Assembly: GCF_946227985.1 (NCBI RefSeq)
Contig: NZ_CAMKGL010000001.1
Coordinates: forward strand, 682,001 to 746,000
Direction: 5' to 3'
DNA: 64,000 nt
DNA from: Serratia quinivorans
GTDB taxonomy: Bacteria; Pseudomonadota; Gammaproteobacteria; Enterobacterales; Enterobacteriaceae
Shown here one piece after another: positions 8,827 to 17,727 of the stretch. A model generated the notes under the pieces. It did no database searches, was not told where the DNA came from, and saw only the letters and a program-made list of their open reading frames with translations. Numbering within the stretch: the first letter of the stretch is position 1; each line of letters begins with the position of its first letter. Both the position numbers and the translations under genes were made by a program.

Positions 8827-10116
8827 ATGAAAGCGATGCTGATGAACTCCCTGTGGTTGATGTTGGAACGGATATCGCTGAGCCTGTCAGGCATTTTTGT
8901 TTCGGTGTATGTAGCGCGCTACCTGGGGCCTGCGCAGTACGGGCTGATTAACTACCTGCTGTCGGTGATCGCCATTGCCGTACCGCTGGTGCAATTGGGG
9001 GCCGACGCGGTGTTGTTTAACCGTGTCGCCCGCCGACGGCACAGCGGCATCCGCCTGATGCTGGCCTCGATGCGCCTGCGGCGGCAACTGTTTGCGTTGA
9101 TCGCCATACCGCTGATGGCCTGGGCGCTGCTGACGCAGGATCGTACCAGTCAGATCATGATGGGGTTGATGCTGATCAGTGCCTATTTCTCGGTACAGGA
9201 CGTTTATAAAATTTATTATGACGCCCTGCTGAAATCGAAATTGAATACGCTGATCAACAACCTGGCGCTGTTGCTGTCGATCGTTGTGCGGTTGGCGCTG
9301 GTGCATGCCAAGCTGCCGCTGGAGTGGTTTGCCGGGCCTTATGTGCTGAGCAGCCTGATCCCCTACGCGGTGCGATGGGTGCTGTTCCGCCGTGAGCAGG
9401 GGGGCATGCGGCCGATTGGCAGGCGTCATCAACGGCGTTACGGACGTTACCTGCTGAAAGTAGGGTTGCCACTGGCGGTTTCGGGCCTGTCGATAGTCAT
9501 CTACACCCGTATCGATCAGATCATGATCGGTAACTATCTTGGCGAGCATAGCGTCGGGTTGTACAGCGCCGCCATCACCCTGAGTCAGGGCTGGATCTTC
9601 GTGCCGATTGCGCTGATCACCTCAATGATGCCAGGGGTGGCGAATGCCCGCACGCTGGACGAACAGGAAGGGCGCATCCGGCTGTTGTATCTGGTGGTGC
9701 TGCTGCTTTCGATGCCGGTGATTTTACTGCTTTCGTTGCTTCCCGGGCCAATAGTGGCGCTGATGTTTGGTGACAGCTACCGTGAAACCGCCACTATCCT
9801 GGCGTTGTGTTCGGTGACGTCGTTGTTCTCCGTGATGGGCACCGTGTCTTATCGGGCGATTGTGCTGTTTGGCGGGTACCGGTTTATCGCGATAAAAATG
9901 CCGCTGGCCGCCTTGGCCAATGTGTTGATGAATCTGGTGTTGATCCCGCGTTACGGCATTGCGGGTGCGGCGGTTGCAACGCTGATCACCGAGTTTATTT
10001 CATTTTTTGTACTTAATGGTTTTTTCAGAAAAGGACAAATTACCCGGCTGCAGGTGACCTGCTACCGTTGTTTACCTCAACTAATAGGGAAGGTGCGAGA
10101 ACTTTATGCTAAATAA
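8827..10116 (+). CDS. wzx: Wzx-type polysaccharide flippase
   Basis: 429-residue, very hydrophobic membrane protein of the MOP/oligosaccharide-flippase superfamily with about 12 predicted helices. The N-terminal signature LSGIFVSVYVARYLGPAQYGLINYLLS and the internal YTRIDQIMIGNYLGEHSVGLYSAA are typical of Wzx/RfbX proteins. It is predicted to flip undecaprenyl-diphosphate-linked repeat units to the periplasm for Wzy. The start lies 5 bases after the wzc stop, and its 3' end overlaps the next gene by 11 bases. Confidence 0.88.
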   Translation: MKAMLMNSLWLMLERISLSLSGIFVSVYVARYLGPAQYGLINYLLSVIAIAVPLVQLGADAVLFNRVARRRHSGIRLMLASMRLRRQLFALIAIPLMAWALLTQDRTSQIMMGLMLISAYFSVQDVYKIYYDALLKSKLNTLINNLALLLSIVVRLALVHAKLPLEWFAGPYVLSSLIPYAVRWVLFRREQGGMRPIGRRHQRRYGRYLLKVGLPLAVSGLSIVIYTRIDQIMIGNYLGEHSVGLYSAAITLSQGWIFVPIALITSMMPGVANARTLDEQEGRIRLLYLVVLLLSMPVILLLSLLPGPIVALMFGDSYRETATILALCSVTSLFSVMGTVSYRAIVLFGGYRFIAIKMPLAALANVLMNLVLIPRYGIAGAAVATLITEFISFFVLNGFFRKGQITRLQVTCYRCLPQLIGKVRELYAK

Positions 10117-10954
10117 TCTGGTGGAGGGTTTTTACCGTAATATACCCGATGCACTATATCATCAGTTAAAGTACGCATTATTTTTTCGCAAGATGCCGCA
10201 CCTGGCCAAACCGGTGGGGTATAGCGAAAAACTGATGCGTAGAAAAGTCTATCCTCTGGCGATGTACACGCAATTGTCTGATAAGTATCAGGTGCGAGAA
10301 TATATTAAAAAGCTGTGGGGGGAAGAATACCTGATTGAGCTTTATGCACAGGGTAAAGAACTGACTGAGGAAATGTATGAGGCATTGCCTGATGCATTTG
10401 TTATTAAGGCCAACCATGGCAGTGGCTATAACAAACTGGTATTTGATAAAAGCCAGACCAGTTTTAATGAGCTAAGAGTCCTGACCAACAGTTGGCTGCG
10501 GCAGAATTTTTATCAGGTTTACCGCGAGCGCCATTATAAGGATATTCCGCCCTGCGTGATGGTGGAAAAAATGTTGCTGGAGGACGGCAAGACGCCGAAT
10601 GATATCAAGGTCCACTGTTTTAACCGCGGCGGTGAAGTGCGGTTTTTCATCCAGATTGATTATCAGCGCTTTATCGATCACCGGCGTGACTTTTTTGACG
10701 CCGACTGGAACCGTACCGAAATCCGCCTGGGCGTGCCCAACAGCGAGGTGCCGATGGATAAACCCTGTCGGCTGGAACAGATGCTGGCGCTGGCACACCG
10801 GGTCGCCGAGCAATTCTCTTATGTACGTGTCGATTTTTATCAGGTGCAGCAACGTATCTATTTTGGCGAGCTGACATTCACCCCGGGGGCCGGCCTGCAA
10901 AGGCTGACGCCAGAAACCATTGAACAGGAGTGGGGAGGTTATTTCCAGGAGTAG
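10106..10954 (+). CDS. TupA-like ATP-grasp protein
   Basis: 282-residue cytoplasmic protein of the TupA-like ATP-grasp family (teichuronopeptide-type). Visible features are the nucleotide-binding segment FVIKANHGSGYN, the lysine-bearing strand NDIKVHCFN, and the C-terminal metal/ATP segment YVRVDFYQVQQRIYFGELTF followed by PGAGLQ. ATP-grasp enzymes of this type occur in many polysaccharide loci and are thought to ligate amino acids or other carboxylates, although the reaction is rarely proven. It overlaps wzx by 11 bases, so it is translationally coupled, and suggests that the polymer may carry an amide-linked substituent. Substrate unknown. Confidence 0.83.
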   Translation: MLNNLVEGFYRNIPDALYHQLKYALFFRKMPHLAKPVGYSEKLMRRKVYPLAMYTQLSDKYQVREYIKKLWGEEYLIELYAQGKELTEEMYEALPDAFVIKANHGSGYNKLVFDKSQTSFNELRVLTNSWLRQNFYQVYRERHYKDIPPCVMVEKMLLEDGKTPNDIKVHCFNRGGEVRFFIQIDYQRFIDHRRDFFDADWNRTEIRLGVPNSEVPMDKPCRLEQMLALAHRVAEQFSYVRVDFYQVQQRIYFGELTFTPGAGLQRLTPETIEQEWGGYFQE

Positions 10955-11094
10955 TTGAAAAACCGGTAGGCTGCGCGGATTTTACCCGCGTCAGGACGGG
11001 GGGTAATAACCGGACAAGGATATTCTGGGATAACAAACTATTCCGTTGGCAATGATATTTTTTGCCAAATGATAATATATTGTTGAGGTAATAA

Positions 11095-12000
11095 ATGGAC
11101 TTATCGATTGTCATGCCCGTTTTTAATAACTCAGCCAGTTTGGCCGCCACACTCGTCCGGATGACCAGTGCCTGCTCGGGGTTCGATTATGAAATTATCG
11201 TGGTTGATAATGCTTCCGATAAATCAGAACTGGATAATATGCGCGGCTTATTGGCCGCCAACCGTCGGGCACGATTACATGAAAATAAAGTTCGCAGTAA
11301 CACGGCGGTTTCCTGTAATACCGGTTTTCGTCTGGCGCGTGCGGAAGTAGTTTTCTTTCTGGAACCAGAAGACTCCTTTAGTACCAATTATATTATCCGC
11401 CGTCTGGAACGCCATCAGGACACCCGGCTGGACATTATTTTTGGTAATTACGCCACGGTGAGTGACAAAAATATTCGCAGCTATCGATTTGATTACAAGG
11501 AGGGAGTGGCGGGGGCAGATTTTTTATTTCTCGACATGGGTGATATTCGCACCTCCACCATCAGCCTGCGTAAAAAAGAGGACCGACGGTTTTTATTCCC
11601 GGAATTCCTCTACAAGTACCAGGACTGGGGATTTTTGGTCAATGCCACCAATCTGGGTGCCAGAGTGGCCTTTGACGAAGGGCTCGGGGTGTTCATCCGC
11701 TGCGGTGATGCCGAGACGGATCGGTGCCGGATGAACCTCGACGCCAGCGAACAGTTTATTGATGCCTACCTGAACGCCAGTGGCCGTTATATCAGCGGGT
11801 TTGCCTGTAAACACCTGCTGGCCTCGTTGTACAGCGAGAACCTGCAGGCTTTCAACTATTACTCATCGCGGACACAAAGCCAGGCTTTGAGCAGCAAGTT
11901 CAGGGCGATCAAACTGTACGGCGACTGCCTGGCCAGACTGGGGCTGTTTCCATTGGGGGGGCGTCTGTTACGCAGCGCTCGTGAGGGATTTCGGAGATGA
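11095..12000 (+). CDS. family 2 glycosyltransferase
   Basis: 301-residue GT-A fold transferase. The N-terminus LSIVMPVFNNSASLAATLVRM and YEIIVVDNASDKSEL give the UDP-sugar-binding Rossmann-like start. The usual DxD appears altered: FLEPEDSF stands where most GT2 proteins have a DSDD-like motif. GAGG precedes the ATG. It follows a 140-base gap containing a short imperfect hairpin. The donor and acceptor sugars cannot be deduced. The replaced DxD region could mean a changed metal site or an accessory role. Confidence 0.8.
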   Translation: MDLSIVMPVFNNSASLAATLVRMTSACSGFDYEIIVVDNASDKSELDNMRGLLAANRRARLHENKVRSNTAVSCNTGFRLARAEVVFFLEPEDSFSTNYIIRRLERHQDTRLDIIFGNYATVSDKNIRSYRFDYKEGVAGADFLFLDMGDIRTSTISLRKKEDRRFLFPEFLYKYQDWGFLVNATNLGARVAFDEGLGVFIRCGDAETDRCRMNLDASEQFIDAYLNASGRYISGFACKHLLASLYSENLQAFNYYSSRTQSQALSSKFRAIKLYGDCLARLGLFPLGGRLLRSAREGFRR

Positions 12001-12001
12001 C

Positions 12002-13063
12002 ATGCAGCAACGAAAAGTAGCAATCGTAATTGAGAACATCGCCGAAAAAGGCGGTACCGAACGGGTCGCCAGCAGCCTGGCCAATGCGTTGGCCACGCGT
12101 TTGGGGCATCAGGTGGATCTGGTGTCGATCAGCGGTGACCGGGCATTTTACCCGCTGGACGCTGCGGTGGGTCTGCGCTTTATGCCCGGCAGAACGCTGC
12201 TGTGGCCCTGGCGATTGGCGTGGTTTCTGCGGCGCGGTCGTTATGACGTGATAGTCACCGTTTCGATGGGAAAACTCTCGACGCTGATGGTGCCCTACCT
12301 GCGTTTACTCTGCCCGCACAGCCGCCTGTTGCTGAGTGAGCACGTCAGCTTCCATCAATATGCCTGGCCGATGAAGTGGCTGAAGGTGCTGGTTTATCGG
12401 TTGGGCGACCGCACGGTACTGCTGACCAGGAAAGATCTGGCCACCATCAGCCGCTGGGTGCCGGAACGCAAATGTCAGGTGATCGAAAACGTTTCACCTT
12501 TCCCGGTGCAATCGCCGCAGCCGAAGTTGCAACAGCCGGTGGCGTTGGCGGTCGGTCGGCTGTGCCATCAAAAAGGTTTTGATCGTCTGATAGCCGCCTG
12601 GCAACGGGTGGCACGGCAAACGGCAGGTTGGCAACTGCATATCGTCGGTGACGGCCCGGATCGCGTCGCGCTACAGCAGCAGATTGACGCCGCCGGGTTG
12701 GCTGAACAGGTGAAGTTGCTGCCGGCGACCGCTGACATTGCCAGCCACTATCGACAGGCGGCAATGCTGTTGATGACCTCGCGTTACGAAGGGCTGCCGA
12801 TGGTGTTGATTGAAGCCATGAGCTTCGGCCTGCCGCTGGTGGCGTTTGACTGCCTGACCGGGCCAGCCGAGCTGATCGATGACGCGAGGAACGGCTATCT
12901 GGTGGCGGAGGGCGATCTCGAGGCCTTCAGCCGCCGCACGCTGGCGCTGATCGACGACGGCGAGCTGCGTCAGCGCTTTTCGTTGCACTCGCTGGCGCGG
13001 GCACAACAGTTCATCCCTGAGCGGATTTATCCCCAATGGCAACAGCTTATCGCTGGAGGTTAA
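12002..13063 (+). CDS. family 4 glycosyltransferase
   Basis: 353-residue retaining GT-B transferase. The N-terminal acceptor loop is ENIAEKGGTERVASSLANAL; the C-terminal donor domain begins at AVGRLCHQKGFDRLIAAW and carries the GT4 signature SRYEGLPMVLIEAMSFGLPLV (two Glu seven residues apart). It resembles the AmsD/WcaL-type transferases of exopolysaccharide loci. GGAG is positioned before the ATG at 12002, immediately after the previous stop. It probably adds one sugar to the lipid-linked repeat unit on the cytoplasmic face. Confidence 0.9.
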   Translation: MQQRKVAIVIENIAEKGGTERVASSLANALATRLGHQVDLVSISGDRAFYPLDAAVGLRFMPGRTLLWPWRLAWFLRRGRYDVIVTVSMGKLSTLMVPYLRLLCPHSRLLLSEHVSFHQYAWPMKWLKVLVYRLGDRTVLLTRKDLATISRWVPERKCQVIENVSPFPVQSPQPKLQQPVALAVGRLCHQKGFDRLIAAWQRVARQTAGWQLHIVGDGPDRVALQQQIDAAGLAEQVKLLPATADIASHYRQAAMLLMTSRYEGLPMVLIEAMSFGLPLVAFDCLTGPAELIDDARNGYLVAEGDLEAFSRRTLALIDDGELRQRFSLHSLARAQQFIPERIYPQWQQLIAGG

Positions 13064-13064
13064 G

Positions 13065-13808
13065 ATGGAAAAAGTTTCAGTTATCATGCCGGCTTACAAC
13101 GCCGCAGGCTTTATCAAACAGTCGATCCTCGGGGTGCTGAACCAGACCTATCAGGATTATCACCTGTATGTGATCGATGATGCTTCCACCGACCGGACCG
13201 CCGAGGTGGTGAAACCCTTTATTCACGATCGTCTGACCTACATTCGCAACAATACCAACCAGGGCGTGGCCGAAACCCGCAATATCGCGATTGAAGCGGC
13301 GCGCGGCGATTATATTGCCTTCTGCGACAGCGATGATGTCTGGCACCCCAACAAGCTGGCACGCCAGGTTGGCATCCTGAAAACCGACCGCTATGACGTG
13401 GTGTGTTCGCACTATTACACCTTTGAAGATGACCCGGCGCGGGTGAAAAACTACCGGGGTTCCGGGGAGATCATCGCCTATCGGGACATGCTGAAAAGCA
13501 ACTGGATCGGCAACCTGACCGGGATGTACAACCAGCGCCAGGTCGGCAAGGTGTACCAAAGCAAGGTCGGGCACGAGGACTACGTGATGTGGCTGTCGGT
13601 GCTGGAAAAAGCGCGTAACCACCTGGCGTATTGCATACCTGAGCCACTGGCCTTTTACCGTCTTTCTGCGCAGTCGTTATCCGGTAATAAAATTCAGGCG
13701 GCCGACTGGCAATGGCAGATTTATCGCCGTCATCTGGGGCTTTCCTACCAGAAGTCCTGCTATCTGTTCTTCTCTTATCTGTACAACGCGGTGATGAAAA
13801 GACAATGA
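13065..13808 (+). CDS. family 2 glycosyltransferase
   Basis: 247-residue GT2 transferase with the classical start VSVIMPAYNAAGFIKQSILG, YVIDDASTDRTAE and the metal-binding DSDDVWHPNKL. HEDYVMWLSVLEK is the catalytic-base region typical of EpsJ/AmsE-like enzymes. It starts 1 base after the preceding stop and its stop overlaps the next start (ATGA), so the genes are translationally coupled. Sugar specificity not deducible. Confidence 0.9.
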   Translation: MEKVSVIMPAYNAAGFIKQSILGVLNQTYQDYHLYVIDDASTDRTAEVVKPFIHDRLTYIRNNTNQGVAETRNIAIEAARGDYIAFCDSDDVWHPNKLARQVGILKTDRYDVVCSHYYTFEDDPARVKNYRGSGEIIAYRDMLKSNWIGNLTGMYNQRQVGKVYQSKVGHEDYVMWLSVLEKARNHLAYCIPEPLAFYRLSAQSLSGNKIQAADWQWQIYRRHLGLSYQKSCYLFFSYLYNAVMKRQ

Positions 13809-15682
13809 AACTCAGCAAGCTAACCACCGCCTGCCTGTTGTTCTGTTCCGGGCTGGCCAATGCCGCTCCCTGCAGCAACAACCTGCTGCAGGATCCCGGA
13901 TTCGAGCAGGGCGGCGCGGGCTGGTCACTGGCCTCGGCACAGGTGGTGACGGGGGGGCACGGTGGCCAGAGCAGCCTGTTCTATCAAAATCACAACCCCG
14001 CCAGCTACCACAACATGCTGCAGACGCTGTCGGTTAAACCGGGCCAGCAGCTGGCTTTTGGCAGCTGGGTACGCGGTGAGAACCTGAAGGGCAAGGGGGA
14101 GAATCAGGGAGCCGGAGTGTTTATCGAAAGTTATGACGGCCAGGGGCGCTTTTTGGCCGGCAGCTATCCGCAGGGCCTGCTGGGCACCAGCGGCTGGCAG
14201 CCGGTCACGGGAGATTTTCGGGTGCCACCGCGCGCGGTAAAGGTGGTACTGGGCGTCTATCTGCGCCGGGGTACCACCGGCAGCGCCTGGTTTGATGACG
14301 TCTACGCCTGTCAGCAGCCGGTCGCGCCGGAGCTATACCAGATGCGCAGCAGCCAGGGTACGGCATCGAGCCTGATCGAAGTGGTTGATCCGCAGCAGGT
14401 GCAGGTGGACAGCACGCTGGTCGACGACAAAAACGCCGCCGTGAAGCATGACAGCCGCCGCTACCGCATAAGCGGACAACAGCAGGTGGAGTTCCCGCTG
14501 CCTGCCGATCTTGCCGCCGGGGAATATCGCCTGCAGCAGCAGGTAACGGACGTGGCTTCACGGCAGAGCCAGCGAAGCGAAATGCCGATCAGCGTCGGTC
14601 GTGCGCAGCCTAAAGTGGCGTTGGATGCCCAGGGCTATACCCTGAAACAGGGCAAGCGCTTCTTCCCGCTCGGTATTTATATGTACGGCGAGATGGTGAC
14701 GGATGAGCATCTGGCGCGCATCCGCGATGCCGGTTTCAACACCTTGCTCAATTACAACTACGGTACCGGCCGCGATCCCGATAACTATTTCCGCAAAACC
14801 CAGCAGTATGGTTTGCAGGTGATTTTCTCGCTTAAGGACATGTATGCCGGTACCCGGTTCGCGCCGGAAACCAAAATGAGTTATCCGCAGCTGACGGCGA
14901 GCTATGTGGAAAGGTTCAAACACCAGCCGAACCTGCTGGCCTGGTATATCAACGACGAGCTGGGGCCGGAATACGTGCCGCAGATTGAGCAAAAGCATCT
15001 GCAGGTAAAACGCCTGGATCCGGATCACCTGACGTTCCAGGTGCTGGACAAGACCGGCACGCTCAACGCCTATTTCAACAGTTCGGACGTGTTGGCCAGC
15101 GATCCTTACCCGGTCGGCAGAGACGCGGATCTGACGCGGACGCTGGAATACAGCCGCATTACCAGCCAGGTCGCGCGGCAGGTCAAAGGGGCCTGGCTGG
15201 TGATGCAGATTATGGATCACGCCGCGTATGCACCGGGCCGTAAACCGCGTCAACCCACGGAGGCGGAGATGCGTAATCAGGCCTGGCTGGGGCTGATTGG
15301 CGGCGCTAAAGGCATCCTGTTTTATTCCTATACCGACTTGTTCTACAAGCGCCAACGCGGTGGCTTTAGCCAGCAGGAGTTTGATGCTATCTGGCAGGGG
15401 GTGGCCAGCGTGGCGCAGCAGATTGTCAGCTTTAACCCTTACCTGCTTTCCGGCGAAAGCACCCTGCTGCAGGGCAACAATACCGCTATCCCGGCAAGGC
15501 TGTTTATCAACGGCCAGCAGGGCCTGGTGCTGATCGCCAACCCTTACTACCGGCCAATGTCGGCCCGTTTTGACTTGCCGACGGGTTGGCGGACGCAAGG
15601 AAAGCGGCAGATCGAGGTTGAATTGCCGTCGATGGGCAGCCGGGCGGTGTGGGTGCAACTTCAAAAAGAAAAGAAAGGATAA
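13805..15682 (+). CDS. secreted multi-domain glycosidase-like protein
   Basis: 625-residue exported protein. Residues 1-20 are a signal peptide (LLFCSGLANA, then APCSNN). Residues about 25-160 form a jelly-roll carbohydrate-binding-like domain (NLLQDPGFEQGGAGWS, ending TTGSAWFDDVYAC). Residues about 165-270 look like a beta-sandwich, and residues about 280-530 like a TIM-barrel hydrolase: FFPLGIYMYGEMV, AGFNTLLNYNY, LLAWYINDELG with Glu385 as likely acid/base, and GAKGILFYSYTDL. A further beta-domain follows. The start overlaps the stop of the previous glycosyltransferase gene. I cannot assign a CAZy family. In context it may trim, edit or release the polymer in the periplasm or outside the cell. 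Confidence 0.75.
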   Translation: MKLSKLTTACLLFCSGLANAAPCSNNLLQDPGFEQGGAGWSLASAQVVTGGHGGQSSLFYQNHNPASYHNMLQTLSVKPGQQLAFGSWVRGENLKGKGENQGAGVFIESYDGQGRFLAGSYPQGLLGTSGWQPVTGDFRVPPRAVKVVLGVYLRRGTTGSAWFDDVYACQQPVAPELYQMRSSQGTASSLIEVVDPQQVQVDSTLVDDKNAAVKHDSRRYRISGQQQVEFPLPADLAAGEYRLQQQVTDVASRQSQRSEMPISVGRAQPKVALDAQGYTLKQGKRFFPLGIYMYGEMVTDEHLARIRDAGFNTLLNYNYGTGRDPDNYFRKTQQYGLQVIFSLKDMYAGTRFAPETKMSYPQLTASYVERFKHQPNLLAWYINDELGPEYVPQIEQKHLQVKRLDPDHLTFQVLDKTGTLNAYFNSSDVLASDPYPVGRDADLTRTLEYSRITSQVARQVKGAWLVMQIMDHAAYAPGRKPRQPTEAEMRNQAWLGLIGGAKGILFYSYTDLFYKRQRGGFSQQEFDAIWQGVASVAQQIVSFNPYLLSGESTLLQGNNTAIPARLFINGQQGLVLIANPYYRPMSARFDLPTGWRTQGKRQIEVELPSMGSRAVWVQLQKEKKG

Positions 15683-15688
15683 CCGATC

Positions 15689-16675
15689 ATGAATACCACT
15701 CTGAGCCTGATTATTCCGGTGTATAAGGTCGAGGCTTATATTGAGGCCTGCCTGTGCTCAGTGCTGCAACAGCTGCCGGACTGGGCAGAAGTGATCATCG
15801 TGGATGACGGCAGCCCGGATGGCGCCATCGGCATCGCCGAAGAGGTGCTGTGCCGCTATCCGCAGCACAAACTGCGGGTCAGCATACTGCGTCAGCAAAA
15901 CCAGGGGCTGAGCGAGGCGCGTAACAGTGGCATTGCCCATGCGCAGGGCGGCTATGTTGGCTTTCTTGACTCCGATGATGTGCTGCTGGAAGGGTATTTC
16001 AGCATTTTGGGGCGTCTGCTGGCCGATAACCCGCTGGCAGACATCGTGGCTTTCAACGCCCAGCGCTTTTCGGCTTTCAACAACGGCAAGATCCGGCCGG
16101 AGGGCACCCTGGCTATCGTACCCGGCAATGCGGCCCCCCAGCAGCGTGATGCTCATATGGCGCTGCTGGCAGACAGCTTCAACCGCAGCCTGTGGTTCGC
16201 CTGGGCACGTATTTACCGCAAAACGTTGTTCGATCAGGTGCGCTTTCCGGCGGGACGCAATTTCGAAGATATTCAGCTTATCCCGCAGCTGTACCTGAAA
16301 GCGGAACGTATCGTGGTCTGCGACACACCGCTGGTGGGTTACCGCGCCAACCCCAATGGCATCACGCGTGCGCCCAAACGACGCGATCTGGATGACCTGG
16401 ATTATGCGCTCGACGGCGCCGACACGAGACGGCGTGAGGGAGTGGGGCACGGGCTGTACTCCGTACTCTTCGTTACCACGCTGAAGGCGCGTTTGCTGGT
16501 GGGGCTGGACTTTTTCGGGCTGCGTGACGCGCTGCGCGAAACCCGCGAGCTGAAACGCCGCTACTCCGGCCTGCGGGCGGAAGAGCGCAAGCTGCTGAGC
16601 CGCAAGAACCGGCTGTTTTACCGCAGTCCGCTGGCTTACTACCTGATGGCCCGGCTGTATAACCTGCGCGGATAG
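15689..16675 (+). CDS. family 2 glycosyltransferase
   Basis: 328-residue GT2 transferase: LSLIIPVYKVEAYIEACLCSVL, EVIIVDDGSPDGA, GLSEARNSGIAHAQGGYVGF and DSDDVLLEGYF (DxD metal motif); FEDIQLIPQLYLKAE carries the catalytic-base position. The C-terminal 90 residues are basic and may contact the membrane. AAAGGA lies upstream of the ATG, 7 bases after the glycosidase-like gene. It belongs to the same operon; the sugar is unknown. Confidence 0.9.
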   Translation: MNTTLSLIIPVYKVEAYIEACLCSVLQQLPDWAEVIIVDDGSPDGAIGIAEEVLCRYPQHKLRVSILRQQNQGLSEARNSGIAHAQGGYVGFLDSDDVLLEGYFSILGRLLADNPLADIVAFNAQRFSAFNNGKIRPEGTLAIVPGNAAPQQRDAHMALLADSFNRSLWFAWARIYRKTLFDQVRFPAGRNFEDIQLIPQLYLKAERIVVCDTPLVGYRANPNGITRAPKRRDLDDLDYALDGADTRRREGVGHGLYSVLFVTTLKARLLVGLDFFGLRDALRETRELKRRYSGLRAEERKLLSRKNRLFYRSPLAYYLMARLYNLRG

Positions 16676-16702
16676 CGGCACCGCTTTCGTCCCTATATCC
16701 AT

Positions 16703-16763
16703 TGTGCAGGAGCGCTGCATGCTGCGCCTATGTCAATCGGGGTGAATTTATTCGCCCCCTACA
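16703..16763. repeat. about 60-bp intergenic palindromic repeat (copy 1)
   Basis: Begins TGTGCAGGAGCGCTGCATGC and ends GAATTTATTCGCCCCCTACA. It is a diverged copy of the element at 58721-58779 in the opposite orientation. It contains two small inverted repeats (GCGCTGCATGCTGCGC and GGGGTGAATTTATTCGCCCC) and lies between two glycosyltransferase genes of the polysaccharide operon. Confidence 0.8.
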
Positions 16764-16777
16764 GGCAGAATCAAACT

Positions 16778-17680
16778 ATGAGTATTACCGTCAGCGTCAT
16801 CATACCCACCTATGGCCGCAGTGAACTGTTGGCACGCGCCATTGACAGCGTGCTGGCGCAAACCCATCGCCCGCTGGAAATTATCGTGGTGGATGACAAC
16901 CCGCAGGGCGATGCGCATCGCCTGGCGACCCGCGAACGCCTGGCCGGTTATATCGAGCAGGGGCAGATCATTTACTACCCACGTCGTCACAACGGCGGTG
17001 GCGCGCAGGCACGTAACAGCGGGATCCTGCGTTCGCGCGGTGAGTACATTACCTTTCTGGATGATGACGACTACTACCATCCGCAGAAAATCGCCCGGCA
17101 ATTGGCGTTTATGCAGCAGGGCAACTTCGACGTCAGCCTGTGCGACATGGATATTCTCAAGGACGGGCAGATCAGCACCGAGCATTATTACCGGGCGCGT
17201 TGCGCAGGGCTGGAAGATTTTATGCTGGCCGGCGTGGCCTACACGCCCATGATTATGCTGCGGCGGCGCATGGCCATTGCGGTGCGTGGTTTCTTTAATA
17301 CCCCACGCTATCAGGACCATATCTTCCTGTACCGGCTGTTGGCGGCTGGGGCGAACATCGGCACGCTGCATGAACGCCTGGCAGTGCACAACGACCATGA
17401 CGGTGAACGCATCACCTCCAGCCCGAAAGGCATCCTGGGGTACCGCAATAAAATGCAGGTTGAAAAGCGATTGATGCCGCAGATATCGCCCCGGGCGCGT
17501 AACATCATGCGCCTGCGCCACACCTGTATTAACTCGCGCATCATTACCGACGGCAATAGCCGTCTGGCCGGGGTGTTATACGGGCTAAGGGGCATTGTCT
17601 ACGTCAATAGCGGCCTGATGGCAGGGGTGTATATGAAAAATATCATCCGCAATGTGTTTTTCCGTGGCGTGCCTTTCTGA
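16778..17680 (+). CDS. family 2 glycosyltransferase
   Basis: 300-residue GT2 transferase: VSVIIPTYGRSELLARAIDSVL, LEIIVVDDNPQGD, NGGGAQARNSGIL and FLDDDDYYHPQK (DxD motif), then YQDHIFLYRLLAAG at the catalytic-base position. I place the start at 16778 rather than at an in-frame ATG at 16730 because the earlier start would translate the palindromic repeat and the family motif begins right after the later one. It shares the operon with the other transferases; substrate unknown. Confidence 0.88.
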   Translation: MSITVSVIIPTYGRSELLARAIDSVLAQTHRPLEIIVVDDNPQGDAHRLATRERLAGYIEQGQIIYYPRRHNGGGAQARNSGILRSRGEYITFLDDDDYYHPQKIARQLAFMQQGNFDVSLCDMDILKDGQISTEHYYRARCAGLEDFMLAGVAYTPMIMLRRRMAIAVRGFFNTPRYQDHIFLYRLLAAGANIGTLHERLAVHNDHDGERITSSPKGILGYRNKMQVEKRLMPQISPRARNIMRLRHTCINSRIITDGNSRLAGVLYGLRGIVYVNSGLMAGVYMKNIIRNVFFRGVPF

Positions 17681-17727
17681 CTCGCCGGTGACACAGATAA
17701 GAGAACAACCCTTTCCAGAGGATGATT

